From the NCBI GenBank assembly GCA_007571115.1, contig RKSA01000057.1, forward strand, positions 1 through 5,353: a DNA stretch of 5,353 nt. Direction: 5' to 3'. The stretch is from Gammaproteobacteria bacterium. Its GTDB lineage: Bacteria; Pseudomonadota; Gammaproteobacteria; Pseudomonadales; Pseudohongiellaceae. Under the pieces are notes generated by a model that searched no databases, was not told where the DNA came from, and saw only the letters and a list, made by a program, of their open reading frames with translations. Below, piece by piece: positions 1-5,353 of this stretch. Every line of letters begins with the position of its first letter. The stretch's first letter is position 1. Position numbers and translations under genes: made by a program.

Positions 1-1568
1 GCGTCAGCGACGCGGAGGCACGCCTGCTGCTTTCGCCCCAGGCGCCGATCGTGCTGCTCGACGGTTGCGACGCGCAAGGGCAAGTCGCAGCGAGTGTCGC
101 GCCGGGAATGGCGACGCTCGGCTTCATGCTGCCTTGCAGCCCCTTGCATCACCTGCTCATGCGCCGTCTCGACCGGCCCGTGGTCATGACCAGCGGCAAC
201 TGCTCCGACGAGCCCCAGGTCACCGAAGACGGGCAGGCGAGCTGCGAACTCGGCGACATCGCCGATTTCCTGTTGTGCCACGACCGCCGCATCGCGGTGC
301 GGGTCGACGATTCGGTGGCGAGAATGATCGACGGCAAGCCGACCTTGCTGCGCCGCGCCCGAGGCTATGCCCCGGCGCCATTGCCCTTGCCGCGAGGCTT
401 CGAGCAGGCGCCGGAGCTGCTCGCCCTCGGCGGCGAACTGAAAGCGACTTTTGCGTTGCTGAAAAGCGGCCAGGCGATCGTCTCGCAGCATCAAGGCGAC
501 CTGGAAAACGACCGGGCCTTCGATGCTTGGCGTTCGAGCCTGGAGCTGTTCGAGCAACTGCACGAGCACCAACCGCGGGCGGTCGTGATCGACCGGCACC
601 CTGACTACCTTTCCAGCAAGCACGGCCGCACCCTCGCCGAGCAGCAGCGGCTGCCGCTGATCGCAGTGCAGCATCATCATGCCCACATCGCCTCATGCAT
701 GGCGGAAAACGGCATCCCGCTCGACTCGCCACCGGTCCTCGGCATCGCCCTCGACGGGCTTGGGCAAGGAGACGACGGTACGCTCTGGGGAGGTGAATTC
801 CTGCTCGCCGACTACGTTTCCTACACCCGCCTGGCGACCTTCAAGCCCGTGTCGATGCCAGGCGGCGCCCAGGCGATCCGCGAGCCCTGGCGCAACACCT
901 ACGCGCATCTGATGGCAGAAATGGGCTGGCCAGCATTCCGCATGAACTTTGCCGCGCTCGAGCTGTGCAAGCGGCTCGAAGCGAAACCCCTCGAAACGCT
1001 CGCCGCGATGATGAGAGAAGGAGTCAATGCGCCGCTCGCCTCGTCCTGCGGGCGGCTGTTCGATGCGGTCGCGGCAGCGCTTGGCATCTGCGCCGAGGAG
1101 GCGACTTACGAAGGCGAGGCGGCGCTGCGCCTCGAAGCGTTGACGGACGCCGAAGAGCTCGCGGCGATTCCCGAACAGCTCGCGTATCCCTTCGGCGTGC
1201 CGAAACTGCCAGGCTCAGGGCTGCCCTATGTCGAGCCACTGATGATGTGGCAGGCGCTGCTCGGCGACTTGCACCTTGGCACCTCGCCAGCAACCATCGC
1301 GGCCCGCTTCCACAAGGGCCTGGCGCGGACGATCGCCGCAGTCGCGCGGCAGGTCTGCGGCCACGCCGGCGAACGCAGCACCGATACCGTTGCCCTGTCG
1401 GGAGGATGCTTGCAGAACCGCATCCTGCTCGAGGAAACCGCGCGGCGGCTTCGCGCTGACGGCTTCACCGTCATCAGCCACTCCCAGGTGCCGGCGAACG
1501 ACGGCGGGCTGTCGCTCGGCCAGGCGGCGATCGGTGCCGCCACTCTCATCACCAGAACAGGAGCTTGA
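1..1568 (+). CDS. hypF: HypF carbamoyltransferase, 5'-truncated by window edge
   Basis: HypF uses carbamoyl phosphate and ATP to make a carbamoyl-adenylate and transfers the carbamoyl group to the C-terminal Cys of HypE, the first step in making the cyanide ligands of [NiFe]-hydrogenase. The frame is open from position 3 with no stop, giving 521 visible residues. The GTG at 51 is an internal Val in the family-like stretch APIVLLD, not a start. The late YrdC-like domain is seen in LGFMLPCSPLHHLLM and the TSGN motif (189-200). The Kae1-like domain follows, with GGELKATFALL, SQHQGDLEN, the metal-binding HHHAH (672-686), GDDGTLWGGEF, SCGRLFDAVAA, LSGGCLQN (1395-1418) and VPANDGGLSLGQA near the end. 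Family proteins are about 750-780 residues, so roughly 230-270 are missing: the acylphosphatase domain, the zinc fingers and the start of YrdC. The TGA stop lies 2 nt before hypC. No damage is seen inside the visible part. Identification is very secure. Confidence 0.97.
   Translation, partial: VSDAEARLLLSPQAPIVLLDGCDAQGQVAASVAPGMATLGFMLPCSPLHHLLMRRLDRPVVMTSGNCSDEPQVTEDGQASCELGDIADFLLCHDRRIAVRVDDSVARMIDGKPTLLRRARGYAPAPLPLPRGFEQAPELLALGGELKATFALLKSGQAIVSQHQGDLENDRAFDAWRSSLELFEQLHEHQPRAVVIDRHPDYLSSKHGRTLAEQQRLPLIAVQHHHAHIASCMAENGIPLDSPPVLGIALDGLGQGDDGTLWGGEFLLADYVSYTRLATFKPVSMPGGAQAIREPWRNTYAHLMAEMGWPAFRMNFAALELCKRLEAKPLETLAAMMREGVNAPLASSCGRLFDAVAAALGICAEEATYEGEAALRLEALTDAEELAAIPEQLAYPFGVPKLPGSGLPYVEPLMMWQALLGDLHLGTSPATIAARFHKGLARTIAAVARQVCGHAGERSTDTVALSGGCLQNRILLEETARRLRADGFTVISHSQVPANDGGLSLGQAAIGAATLITRTGA
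1559..1563 (+). promoter_or_regulatory. Shine-Dalgarno site of hypC
   Basis: AGGAG lies 7 nt before the ATG at 1571, within the last codons of hypF. It decides the start: the in-frame TTG at 1565 would be only 1 nt from this site and would put two extra residues before the MCLGIPGK start of HypC, whose Cys must be residue 2. Confidence 0.8.
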
Positions 1569-1570
1569 AC

Positions 1571-1876
1571 ATGTGCCTTGGCATCCCCGGAAAGATCATC
1601 GCAATCACCGACCCGGCAAGAAAGCTGGCGACGGTCGACGTGGCGGGAGTGCAACGCGAAATCAACGTCGCTTGCGTGCTCGACGAAGGCCATAAGCTGA
1701 CCTCGTGCGTCGGCGCCTGGGTGCTGGTTCACGTCGGCTTCGCCATGAGCCGCATCGACGAGGCCGAAGCTGCGGAAACCTTGCGCATTCTTGCCGAACT
1801 CGGCGAAGTGCAGGAAGAGCTCCGCGCCATGCGCGAGTCGGAGCATGACAGCAGGGGAGTGAAAGCAGGGGCGTGA
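1571..1876 (+). CDS. hypC: HypC/HybG/HupF-family hydrogenase maturation chaperone
   Basis: HypC is a small cytoplasmic chaperone. With HypD it carries the Fe(CN)2CO unit, then binds the hydrogenase large-subunit precursor during metal insertion. The 101-residue product starts MCLGIPGKI, the family signature. Cys2, the residue that binds HypD and the large subunit after Met removal, is present. The second signature, WVLVHVGFAM (residues 50-59), contains His54, which matches the conserved His of the family (His51 in E. coli). Residues 63-89 form an Ala/Glu-rich, probably helical C-terminal segment. The final residues, about 92-101 (HDSRGVKAGA), are read from an imperfect 14-nt tandem repeat and look like a non-conserved tail; family members are commonly about 75-95 residues. 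The gene sits 2 nt after hypF and 42 nt before hypD. The start rests on the Cys2 requirement and on AGGAG 7 nt upstream. Confidence 0.97.
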   Translation: MCLGIPGKIIAITDPARKLATVDVAGVQREINVACVLDEGHKLTSCVGAWVLVHVGFAMSRIDEAEAAETLRILAELGEVQEELRAMRESEHDSRGVKAGA

Positions 1877-1913
1877 AAGCAACGGCTGAAAGCAAGGGTG
1901 TGAAAAGGAGCGG
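1845..1913 (+). repeat. Degenerate 14-nt direct tandem repeat, five units, at the hypC/hypD junction
   Basis: Five adjacent units can be aligned: ATGACAGCAGGGGA (1845-1858), GTGAAAGCAGGGGC (1859-1872), GTGAAAGCAACGGC (1873-1886), TGAAAGCAAGGGT (1887-1899, one base short) and GTGAAAAGGAGCGG (1900-1913). The core TGAAAGCA is exact in units 2-4 and decayed in the outer two. The array encodes the last ten or so HypC residues, supplies the hypC stop (TGA 1874-1876), fills most of the 42-nt spacer and ends in the hypD Shine-Dalgarno sequence. This pattern fits old slipped-strand duplication, which is inference. No function is evident. Confidence 0.75.
1906..1910 (+). promoter_or_regulatory. Shine-Dalgarno site of hypD
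   Basis: AGGAG lies 8 nt before the hypD ATG at 1919 and falls in the last, most diverged unit of the 14-nt repeat array. hypD is the only gene here whose ribosome binding site is wholly outside the preceding reading frame. Confidence 0.75.
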
Positions 1914-1918
1914 GAAAC

Positions 1919-3055
1919 ATGAAACACGTTGACGAATTTCGCGATCCGGTGAAGGCGCGGGCGCTGCTCGGGCAAATCGGCGCGTTGCAGGAACAAGTCA
2001 TGGCGAAGCGCACGCGACCGGTTTCGCTCATGGAAGTCTGTGGCGGCCATACCCATTCGATCTTCCACTACGGAATCGAGAAGATGCTGCCCGACTGGCT
2101 CGAGCTCGTCCATGGCCCGGGCTGCCCGGTTTGCGTGTTGCCCATGGGGCGAGTCGACGATTGCGTCGCCCTGGCGGAAACGCCAGGCGTGATCTTCGCG
2201 ACTTTCGGCGACGCGATGCGCGTGCCAGGTTCGAAGAAGAGCCTGCTCGGCGCGAAGGCCGACGGCGCCGACGTGCGAATGGTCTATTCGCCCCTCGATG
2301 CACTGCAGCTTGCCCGGGACAACCCCAGCCGCGAAGTCGTGTTCTTCGGCCTCGGTTTCGAAACGACCATGCCTTCCACGGCCTTGACGGTCTTGCAGGC
2401 CGAAGCCGAAGGGCTTGGCAACTTCTCGCTGTTCTGCAACCACATCACGATCATTCCCACGATCAAGGCGATTCTCGATTCGCCGGACATGCAGCTCGAC
2501 GGCTTCCTCGGCCCAGGCCACGTTTCCATGGTGATTGGCACGGCGCCGTACCGTTTCATCGCCGATCGATACCGCAAGCCGCTGGTGGTCGCGGGGTTCG
2601 AGCCCCTCGACATCGTCCACGGCATCTGGATGGTGCTGCGGCAGCTAGCCGAAGGCCGCAGCGAGATCGAGAACCAGTACCGGCGAATCGTCCCCGAGGC
2701 GGGCAACCGCCGCTCCCTCGAAGCGGTCGCGAAGGTTTTCGAGCTGCGCGAGTTCTTCGAATGGCGCGGCCTCGGCTCGATCGACCATTCGGGAGTCCGC
2801 ATTCGCGCTGCCTACGCCGCCTTCGACGCCGAACGCAAGTTTCCGGTCGCCGCAGTGAGCATCGCCGACCCCAAATCGTGCCAATGCGGCGAGGTGCTGA
2901 AAGGCGCGATCAAGCCCTGGCAATGCAAGGTGTTCGGCAAGGCGTGTACGCCGGAAACGCCCCTCGGCGCACTGATGGTTTCCTCCGAAGGCGCCTGCGC
3001 AGCGTATTACCAGTTCGGCGAGCTCGACGAGCTGATCGAGGTCGCAAGCCAGTGA
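1919..3055 (+). CDS. hypD: HypD Fe-(CN)2CO cofactor assembly scaffold
   Basis: HypD is the [4Fe-4S] scaffold that, with HypC, assembles the Fe(CN)2CO moiety from HypE-derived cyanide and CO. The product has 378 residues, close to the 373 of E. coli HypD. The essential Cys41 lies in MEVCGGHTH (38-46), and Cys69 and Cys72 in GPGCPVC (66-72), at the same numbers as in E. coli. A central GFETT motif lies near residues 145-150. The C-terminal iron-sulfur region keeps its cysteines: C321 and C323 (CQCGEVLKG), C336 (QCKVFGKAC), C343 and C360 (SSEGACAAYY). Position 352 is Leu (GALMVSSEG); some homologues, as I recall, have Cys there, so it is probably not a cluster ligand. The start is ATG with AGGAG 8 nt upstream. 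The TGA stop overlaps the GTG start of hypE by 4 nt, which suggests translational coupling. No defect is seen. Confidence 0.98.
   Translation: MKHVDEFRDPVKARALLGQIGALQEQVMAKRTRPVSLMEVCGGHTHSIFHYGIEKMLPDWLELVHGPGCPVCVLPMGRVDDCVALAETPGVIFATFGDAMRVPGSKKSLLGAKADGADVRMVYSPLDALQLARDNPSREVVFFGLGFETTMPSTALTVLQAEAEGLGNFSLFCNHITIIPTIKAILDSPDMQLDGFLGPGHVSMVIGTAPYRFIADRYRKPLVVAGFEPLDIVHGIWMVLRQLAEGRSEIENQYRRIVPEAGNRRSLEAVAKVFELREFFEWRGLGSIDHSGVRIRAAYAAFDAERKFPVAAVSIADPKSCQCGEVLKGAIKPWQCKVFGKACTPETPLGALMVSSEGACAAYYQFGELDELIEVASQ
3038..3042 (+). promoter_or_regulatory. Shine-Dalgarno site of hypE
   Basis: GAGGT lies inside the end of hypD, 9 nt before the GTG at 3052. It supports that GTG as the hypE start over later in-frame GTG codons, such as the one coding residue 9, which lack an equally good site. 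Confidence 0.6.
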
Positions 3056-4125
3056 GCCAGACCGCCGAAATCATCGTGCCAGGCGCCACGCTGCCGGGAG
3101 CGAACGCCGCGAAAGTGACCCTCGCCCACGGCGGCGGCGGCAAGGCGATGCGCGACCTCGTCGATCAGGTGTTCGTCCGCGTTTTCGACAATCCCGAGCT
3201 CGCCCTGCTCGACGATCAGGCGCGGCTTCCCCTCGACGATCTTGCCAGCCACGGCGACAGGCTCGCGTTCACGACCGACTCCCACGTCGTCGATCCGCTG
3301 TTCTTTCCCGGCGGAGACATCGGCAAGCTCGCGGTTTGCGGCACGGTCAACGATCTGGCCGTCGGCGGCGCCAGGCCGCTGTACCTGTCCTGCGGCGTGA
3401 TTATCGAGGAGGGCGTCGCCATCGACACCTTGCGAGCGATCGCCGCGTCGATGGCTGCTGCGGCGCAACAGGCACGGGTTGCCATCGTCACCGGCGACAC
3501 CAAGGTGGTGGAGAAAGGCGCCTGCGACAAGGTTTTCATCAATACGGCCGGAATCGGCGTGATCCGGCAAGGCCTCGAACTCTCGGCGAAACTGGCGCAG
3601 CCCGGCGACAAGGTGCTCGTCAACGGCCTGCTCGGTGACCACGGAGCGGCGATCCTGCACGCGCGAGGCGATCTTGCCCTGCAAACGGCGATCGAAAGCG
3701 ATTGCGCGCCGCTCGACGACCTCATCGATGCCTTGCTTGCGGCGTGCCCCGAAGTGCGCTTCCTTCGCGACGCGACTCGCGGTGGAGTCGCCACGGTGCT
3801 CAATGAGCTCGCCAAGGCATCGGCGACGGGAGTCGAGCTCGACGAGGCGGCGCTGCCGATCCGCGAGGAAGTGAAAGGCTTTTGCGAGCTGCTGGGGCTC
3901 GATCCGCTCTATCTCGCCAACGAAGGCAAGATCGTCTGCGTCGTTGCCGAAGCCGGAGTCGAACGCGCGCTTGCAGCGCTGCAAGCGCATCCGCTCGGCA
4001 GGCGCGCCGCAGTCATCGGCACGATGGCTGCATCGAGGCCAGGCCGGGTGGCGATGCGCACGGTGTTCGGCGGAAGGCGCATCGTCGACATGCTCTCGGG
4101 CGAGCAACTGCCGAGAATTTGCTAA
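3052..4125 (+). CDS. hypE: HypE carbamoyl dehydratase (thiocarboxamide to thiocyanate)
   Basis: HypE accepts a carbamoyl group from HypF on its C-terminal Cys and uses ATP to dehydrate it to a thiocyanate, the source of the CN ligands. With the GTG start the product has 357 residues. The core opens with VTLAHGGGGKAM (22-33). It continues through TTDSHVVDPLFFPGG (74-88), GKLAVCGTVNDLAVGG (91-106), the ATP-site motif VTGDTKVVEKG, LVNGLLGDHGA and LRDATRGGVATVLNE. It ends in the diagnostic PRIC with the acceptor Cys357 as last residue. This is the PurM/AIR-synthetase-like fold. About 20 residues precede the conserved core, versus about five in E. coli HypE (336 residues); this short extension is not recognised. 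The frame is also open upstream through hypD, but that part reads as non-HypE, Arg-rich sequence, so the start is set by the GTGA overlap with the hypD stop and by GAGGT. The stop overlaps the hypA ribosome binding site. Confidence 0.97.
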   Translation: MSQTAEIIVPGATLPGANAAKVTLAHGGGGKAMRDLVDQVFVRVFDNPELALLDDQARLPLDDLASHGDRLAFTTDSHVVDPLFFPGGDIGKLAVCGTVNDLAVGGARPLYLSCGVIIEEGVAIDTLRAIAASMAAAAQQARVAIVTGDTKVVEKGACDKVFINTAGIGVIRQGLELSAKLAQPGDKVLVNGLLGDHGAAILHARGDLALQTAIESDCAPLDDLIDALLAACPEVRFLRDATRGGVATVLNELAKASATGVELDEAALPIREEVKGFCELLGLDPLYLANEGKIVCVVAEAGVERALAALQAHPLGRRAAVIGTMAASRPGRVAMRTVFGGRRIVDMLSGEQLPRIC

Positions 4126-4127
4126 GG
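4124..4127 (+). promoter_or_regulatory. Shine-Dalgarno site of hypA
   Basis: AAGG begins inside the hypE TAA stop and lies 7 nt before the hypA ATG at 4135, as part of the longer AAGGTGG. This placement favours coupled translation of hypE and hypA. Confidence 0.65.
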
Positions 4128-4134
4128 TGGCGCC

Positions 4135-4470
4135 ATGCACGAAATGGGAATCACGCGGAATATCGTCAGCATCGTTTCCGAACGCGCAGCTCCACGCCGG
4201 GTCACGCGGGTGCGGCTGGAAATCGGCGCCTTGACCGCAGTGCTGCCCGATGCGATCCGCTTCTGCTTCGACGTCGCGAGCCAGGGCACCCTGCTCGAAG
4301 GAGCGCTGCTCGAGATCATCGAGATCCCGGCCCGGGCGAAATGCCGCTGCTGCGGAATCGAAACGGCTCTGGCGAGCCTTGCCGCGAGCTGCTCCTGTGG
4401 CTCGCGAGACCTTGAAAGGCTCGCCGGAACAGAACTCAACATCAAGGAAATGGAACTGGAGGCAGCCTGA
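4135..4470 (+). CDS. hypA: HypA nickel metallochaperone with unusual second Cys pair
   Basis: HypA works with HypB to put nickel into the hydrogenase large-subunit precursor. The 111-residue product is slightly shorter than E. coli HypA (116). It begins MHEMGIT; His2 and Glu3 belong to the conserved N-terminal nickel site and confirm the start. The segment TRVRLEIGALTAVLPDAI (24-41) and FCFDVASQGTLLEGA (43-57) match the family core. The zinc domain has KCRCCG (Cys70, 72, 73) and SCSCGS (Cys86, 88). The family usually has two CxxC pairs; here the first pair can be Cys70/Cys73 with an extra Cys72 between, while the second is CxC, one residue short. The end, GTELNIKEMELE, is typical. The gene lies 9 nt after hypE, and its TGA shares one base with the hypB ATG. 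A fifth Cys could compensate in metal binding, but that is speculation. The family assignment is firm. Confidence 0.96.
   Translation: MHEMGITRNIVSIVSERAAPRRVTRVRLEIGALTAVLPDAIRFCFDVASQGTLLEGALLEIIEIPARAKCRCCGIETALASLAASCSCGSRDLERLAGTELNIKEMELEAA
4458..4462 (+). promoter_or_regulatory. Shine-Dalgarno site of hypB
   Basis: GGAGG lies within the last codons of hypA, 7 nt before the ATG at 4470. It is among the strongest matches to the anti-Shine-Dalgarno sequence in the window and fixes the start that gives the MCGTCGC N-terminus. Confidence 0.8.
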
Positions 4471-5353
4471 TGTGTGGAACCTGCGGGTGTTCGAACGACA
4501 ATGCGGCAAGCATCGCCAATCTTCAGAACGGCGAGCGCTTCCCCTTGCAAAGCGAGCTGCGCGGCGCAACGGGCCAACAAGGCCGGGAAGATGGGAAAGG
4601 TGGTAAAGGCGGCCACGAGCATCACCACGGGGATCATTCCCACGGCCATGCCCATGGCGATCAGGCCCGCGTTCATGCCAGCGCCCACGGCACGACGCTG
4701 CAACTCGAGCAGGCGATCCTGCAAAAGAACGACGAGCTCGCCGAGCGCAACCGCGCCTGGCTGGCGGAGCGCAACATTCTCGCCCTGAATCTGGTTTCCT
4801 CGCCGGGCTCGGGCAAGACCACCCTGCTCGAGCGAACGATTCGCGAACTCAAGGGGCGAATGTCGCTGTCGGTGATCGAGGGCGACCAGCAGACCACCAA
4901 CGACGCGCAGCGAATCAAGGCTGCGGGAGCGCCGTCGGTACAGATCAATACCGGAACCGGCTGCCATCTCGAGGCCGACATGGTCATGCGTGGCCTCGAG
5001 CAGTTGCGCCCGGCGACCGGATCGGTGCTGATGATCGAAAATGTCGGCAATCTGGTGTGCCCGGCCCTGTTCGATCTCGGCGAGGCGGCCAAGGTGACGA
5101 TTCTTTCGGTCACCGAAGGCGATGACAAGCCCGGCAAGTATCCCCACATGTTCAGTGCGTCGCAGTTGATGATCCTGAACAAGATCGACCTGCTGCCCCA
5201 CGTCGATTTCGATGTCGATCGGTGCATCGGCCATGCCCGCGCGATCAATCCCGCCATCGAGGTGTTGCAGTTGTCGGCACGAACCGGCGAAGGTCTGGCA
5301 AAATGGCACGACTGGCTCAGGCGACGCCATCCGGCCTCCCCCCACAACAGCAG
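4470..5353 (+). CDS. hypB: HypB nickel-inserting GTPase, 3' end cut by window edge
   Basis: HypB is a SIMIBI-class GTPase that binds nickel and, with HypA, loads it into the hydrogenase large subunit. The frame is open to the right edge: 294 residues with no stop. E. coli HypB has 290, so only a short tail is probably missing. The N-terminal nickel motif MCGTCGC supplies Cys2, 5 and 7. A Gly/Lys-rich linker (about 35-48) leads to a His-rich stretch (49-73) with ten His, eight of them in 49-62, as in nickel-storing HypB proteins. The G domain has Walker A SSPGSGKTT (110-118), EGDQQTTND (137-145), the metal-site residues Cys165-His166 and Cys197 (GCHLEA, ENVGNLVCP), NKID (237-240) and SARTGEG (269-275). 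Trp279 and Trp282 are near the expected end. The ATG overlaps the hypA stop (TGATG) and has GGAGG 7 nt upstream. No defect is seen. Confidence 0.97.
   Translation, partial: MCGTCGCSNDNAASIANLQNGERFPLQSELRGATGQQGREDGKGGKGGHEHHHGDHSHGHAHGDQARVHASAHGTTLQLEQAILQKNDELAERNRAWLAERNILALNLVSSPGSGKTTLLERTIRELKGRMSLSVIEGDQQTTNDAQRIKAAGAPSVQINTGTGCHLEADMVMRGLEQLRPATGSVLMIENVGNLVCPALFDLGEAAKVTILSVTEGDDKPGKYPHMFSASQLMILNKIDLLPHVDFDVDRCIGHARAINPAIEVLQLSARTGEGLAKWHDWLRRRHPASPHNS

Noticed and set aside
51..53. GTG at 51 as the start of a 505-residue hypF
   Set aside because: The frame is open to the window edge, the residues before it (SPQAPIV) look like HypF, and a start here would lack the acylphosphatase, zinc-finger and early YrdC parts. 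The gene is simply cut by the window.
1565..1567. TTG as an alternative hypC start
   Set aside because: It is 1 nt from the Shine-Dalgarno site, and HypC needs Cys at residue 2, which only the ATG at 1571 gives.
1226..2620. Long minus-strand open frame (464 codons) opposite hypC/hypD and the end of hypF
   Set aside because: It lies in codon register with hypC and hypD. Minus-strand stops in that register would need TTA, CTA or TCA codons, which these GC-rich genes avoid. The translation resembles no known family to me, and the + strand carries clear HypC and HypD.
2131..3051. Upstream extension of the hypE frame through hypD, suggesting a 664-residue protein
   Set aside because: Within hypD this frame reads as Arg-rich sequence typical of an off-frame GC-rich translation. 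HypE similarity begins only after 3052, and a ribosome binding site and a GTG start lie exactly there.
3007..4569. Minus-strand open frame of 520 codons opposite hypE and hypA
   Set aside because: It is in codon register with hypE and hypA and has the same composition-driven explanation. Its Arg-, Asp- and Ala-rich translation has no recognisable domain, while the + strand genes have full motif sets.
4122..5345. Minus-strand open frame of 407 codons opposite hypB
   Set aside because: It is in codon register with hypB, which is intact on the + strand with all its G-domain motifs. It is an antisense shadow.
1..5353. Frequent CTCGA/TCGA words through the window
   Set aside because: By eye they are well above chance, but most arise from the favoured Leu codon CTC followed by Asp or Glu codons (GAC, GAT, GAA, GAG). 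This is codon usage, not an evident uptake or recombination signal.

Overview
The window is a compact, one-directional hydrogenase maturation (hyp) gene cluster in the order hypF (5' part missing) - hypC - hypD - hypE - hypA - hypB (last few codons probably missing). All six genes are on the + strand and together cover nearly every base. Base composition is GC-rich (low to mid 60s percent by eye), with many Leu-CTC, Ala-GCG/GCC and Gly-GGC codons. Together with the protein sequences this suggests a proteobacterium, perhaps a betaproteobacterium. That placement is inference; nothing here fixes the genus.

Layout: hypF runs in from the left edge to 1568, covering part of the YrdC-like domain and the whole Kae1-like domain. 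hypC (1571-1876) follows after 2 nt. A 42-nt spacer made of degenerate 14-nt repeats leads to hypD (1919-3055). hypE starts at a GTG (3052) that overlaps the hypD stop by 4 nt. hypA (4135-4470) follows hypE after 9 nt. hypB starts at 4470, inside the hypA stop codon (TGATG), and is still open at 5353. Each downstream gene has a recognisable Shine-Dalgarno sequence, mostly inside the preceding gene. No promoter, terminator, RNA gene, mobile element or CRISPR array was seen, so the genes are probably co-transcribed from a promoter upstream of the window.

Function: the set builds and inserts the NiFe(CN)2CO centre of [NiFe]-hydrogenases. HypF makes a carbamoyl adduct from carbamoyl phosphate and passes it to the C-terminal Cys of HypE. 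HypE dehydrates this to a thiocyanate. HypC and HypD together carry the iron, receive cyanide and CO, and deliver the Fe(CN)2CO unit to the hydrogenase large-subunit precursor. HypA and HypB then insert nickel. Every catalytic or metal-binding motif looked for is intact. The hydrogenase subunits and the maturation protease are not in the window, so the type of hydrogenase served cannot be told.

Nothing here looks like a new biological system. The points worth a second look are modest: the tandem repeat at the hypC/hypD junction that also encodes the HypC tail, a shortened second Cys pair (CxC) in the HypA zinc site, a HypB carrying both a CxxCGC motif and a His-rich stretch, and the tightly coupled F-C-D-E-A-B order.
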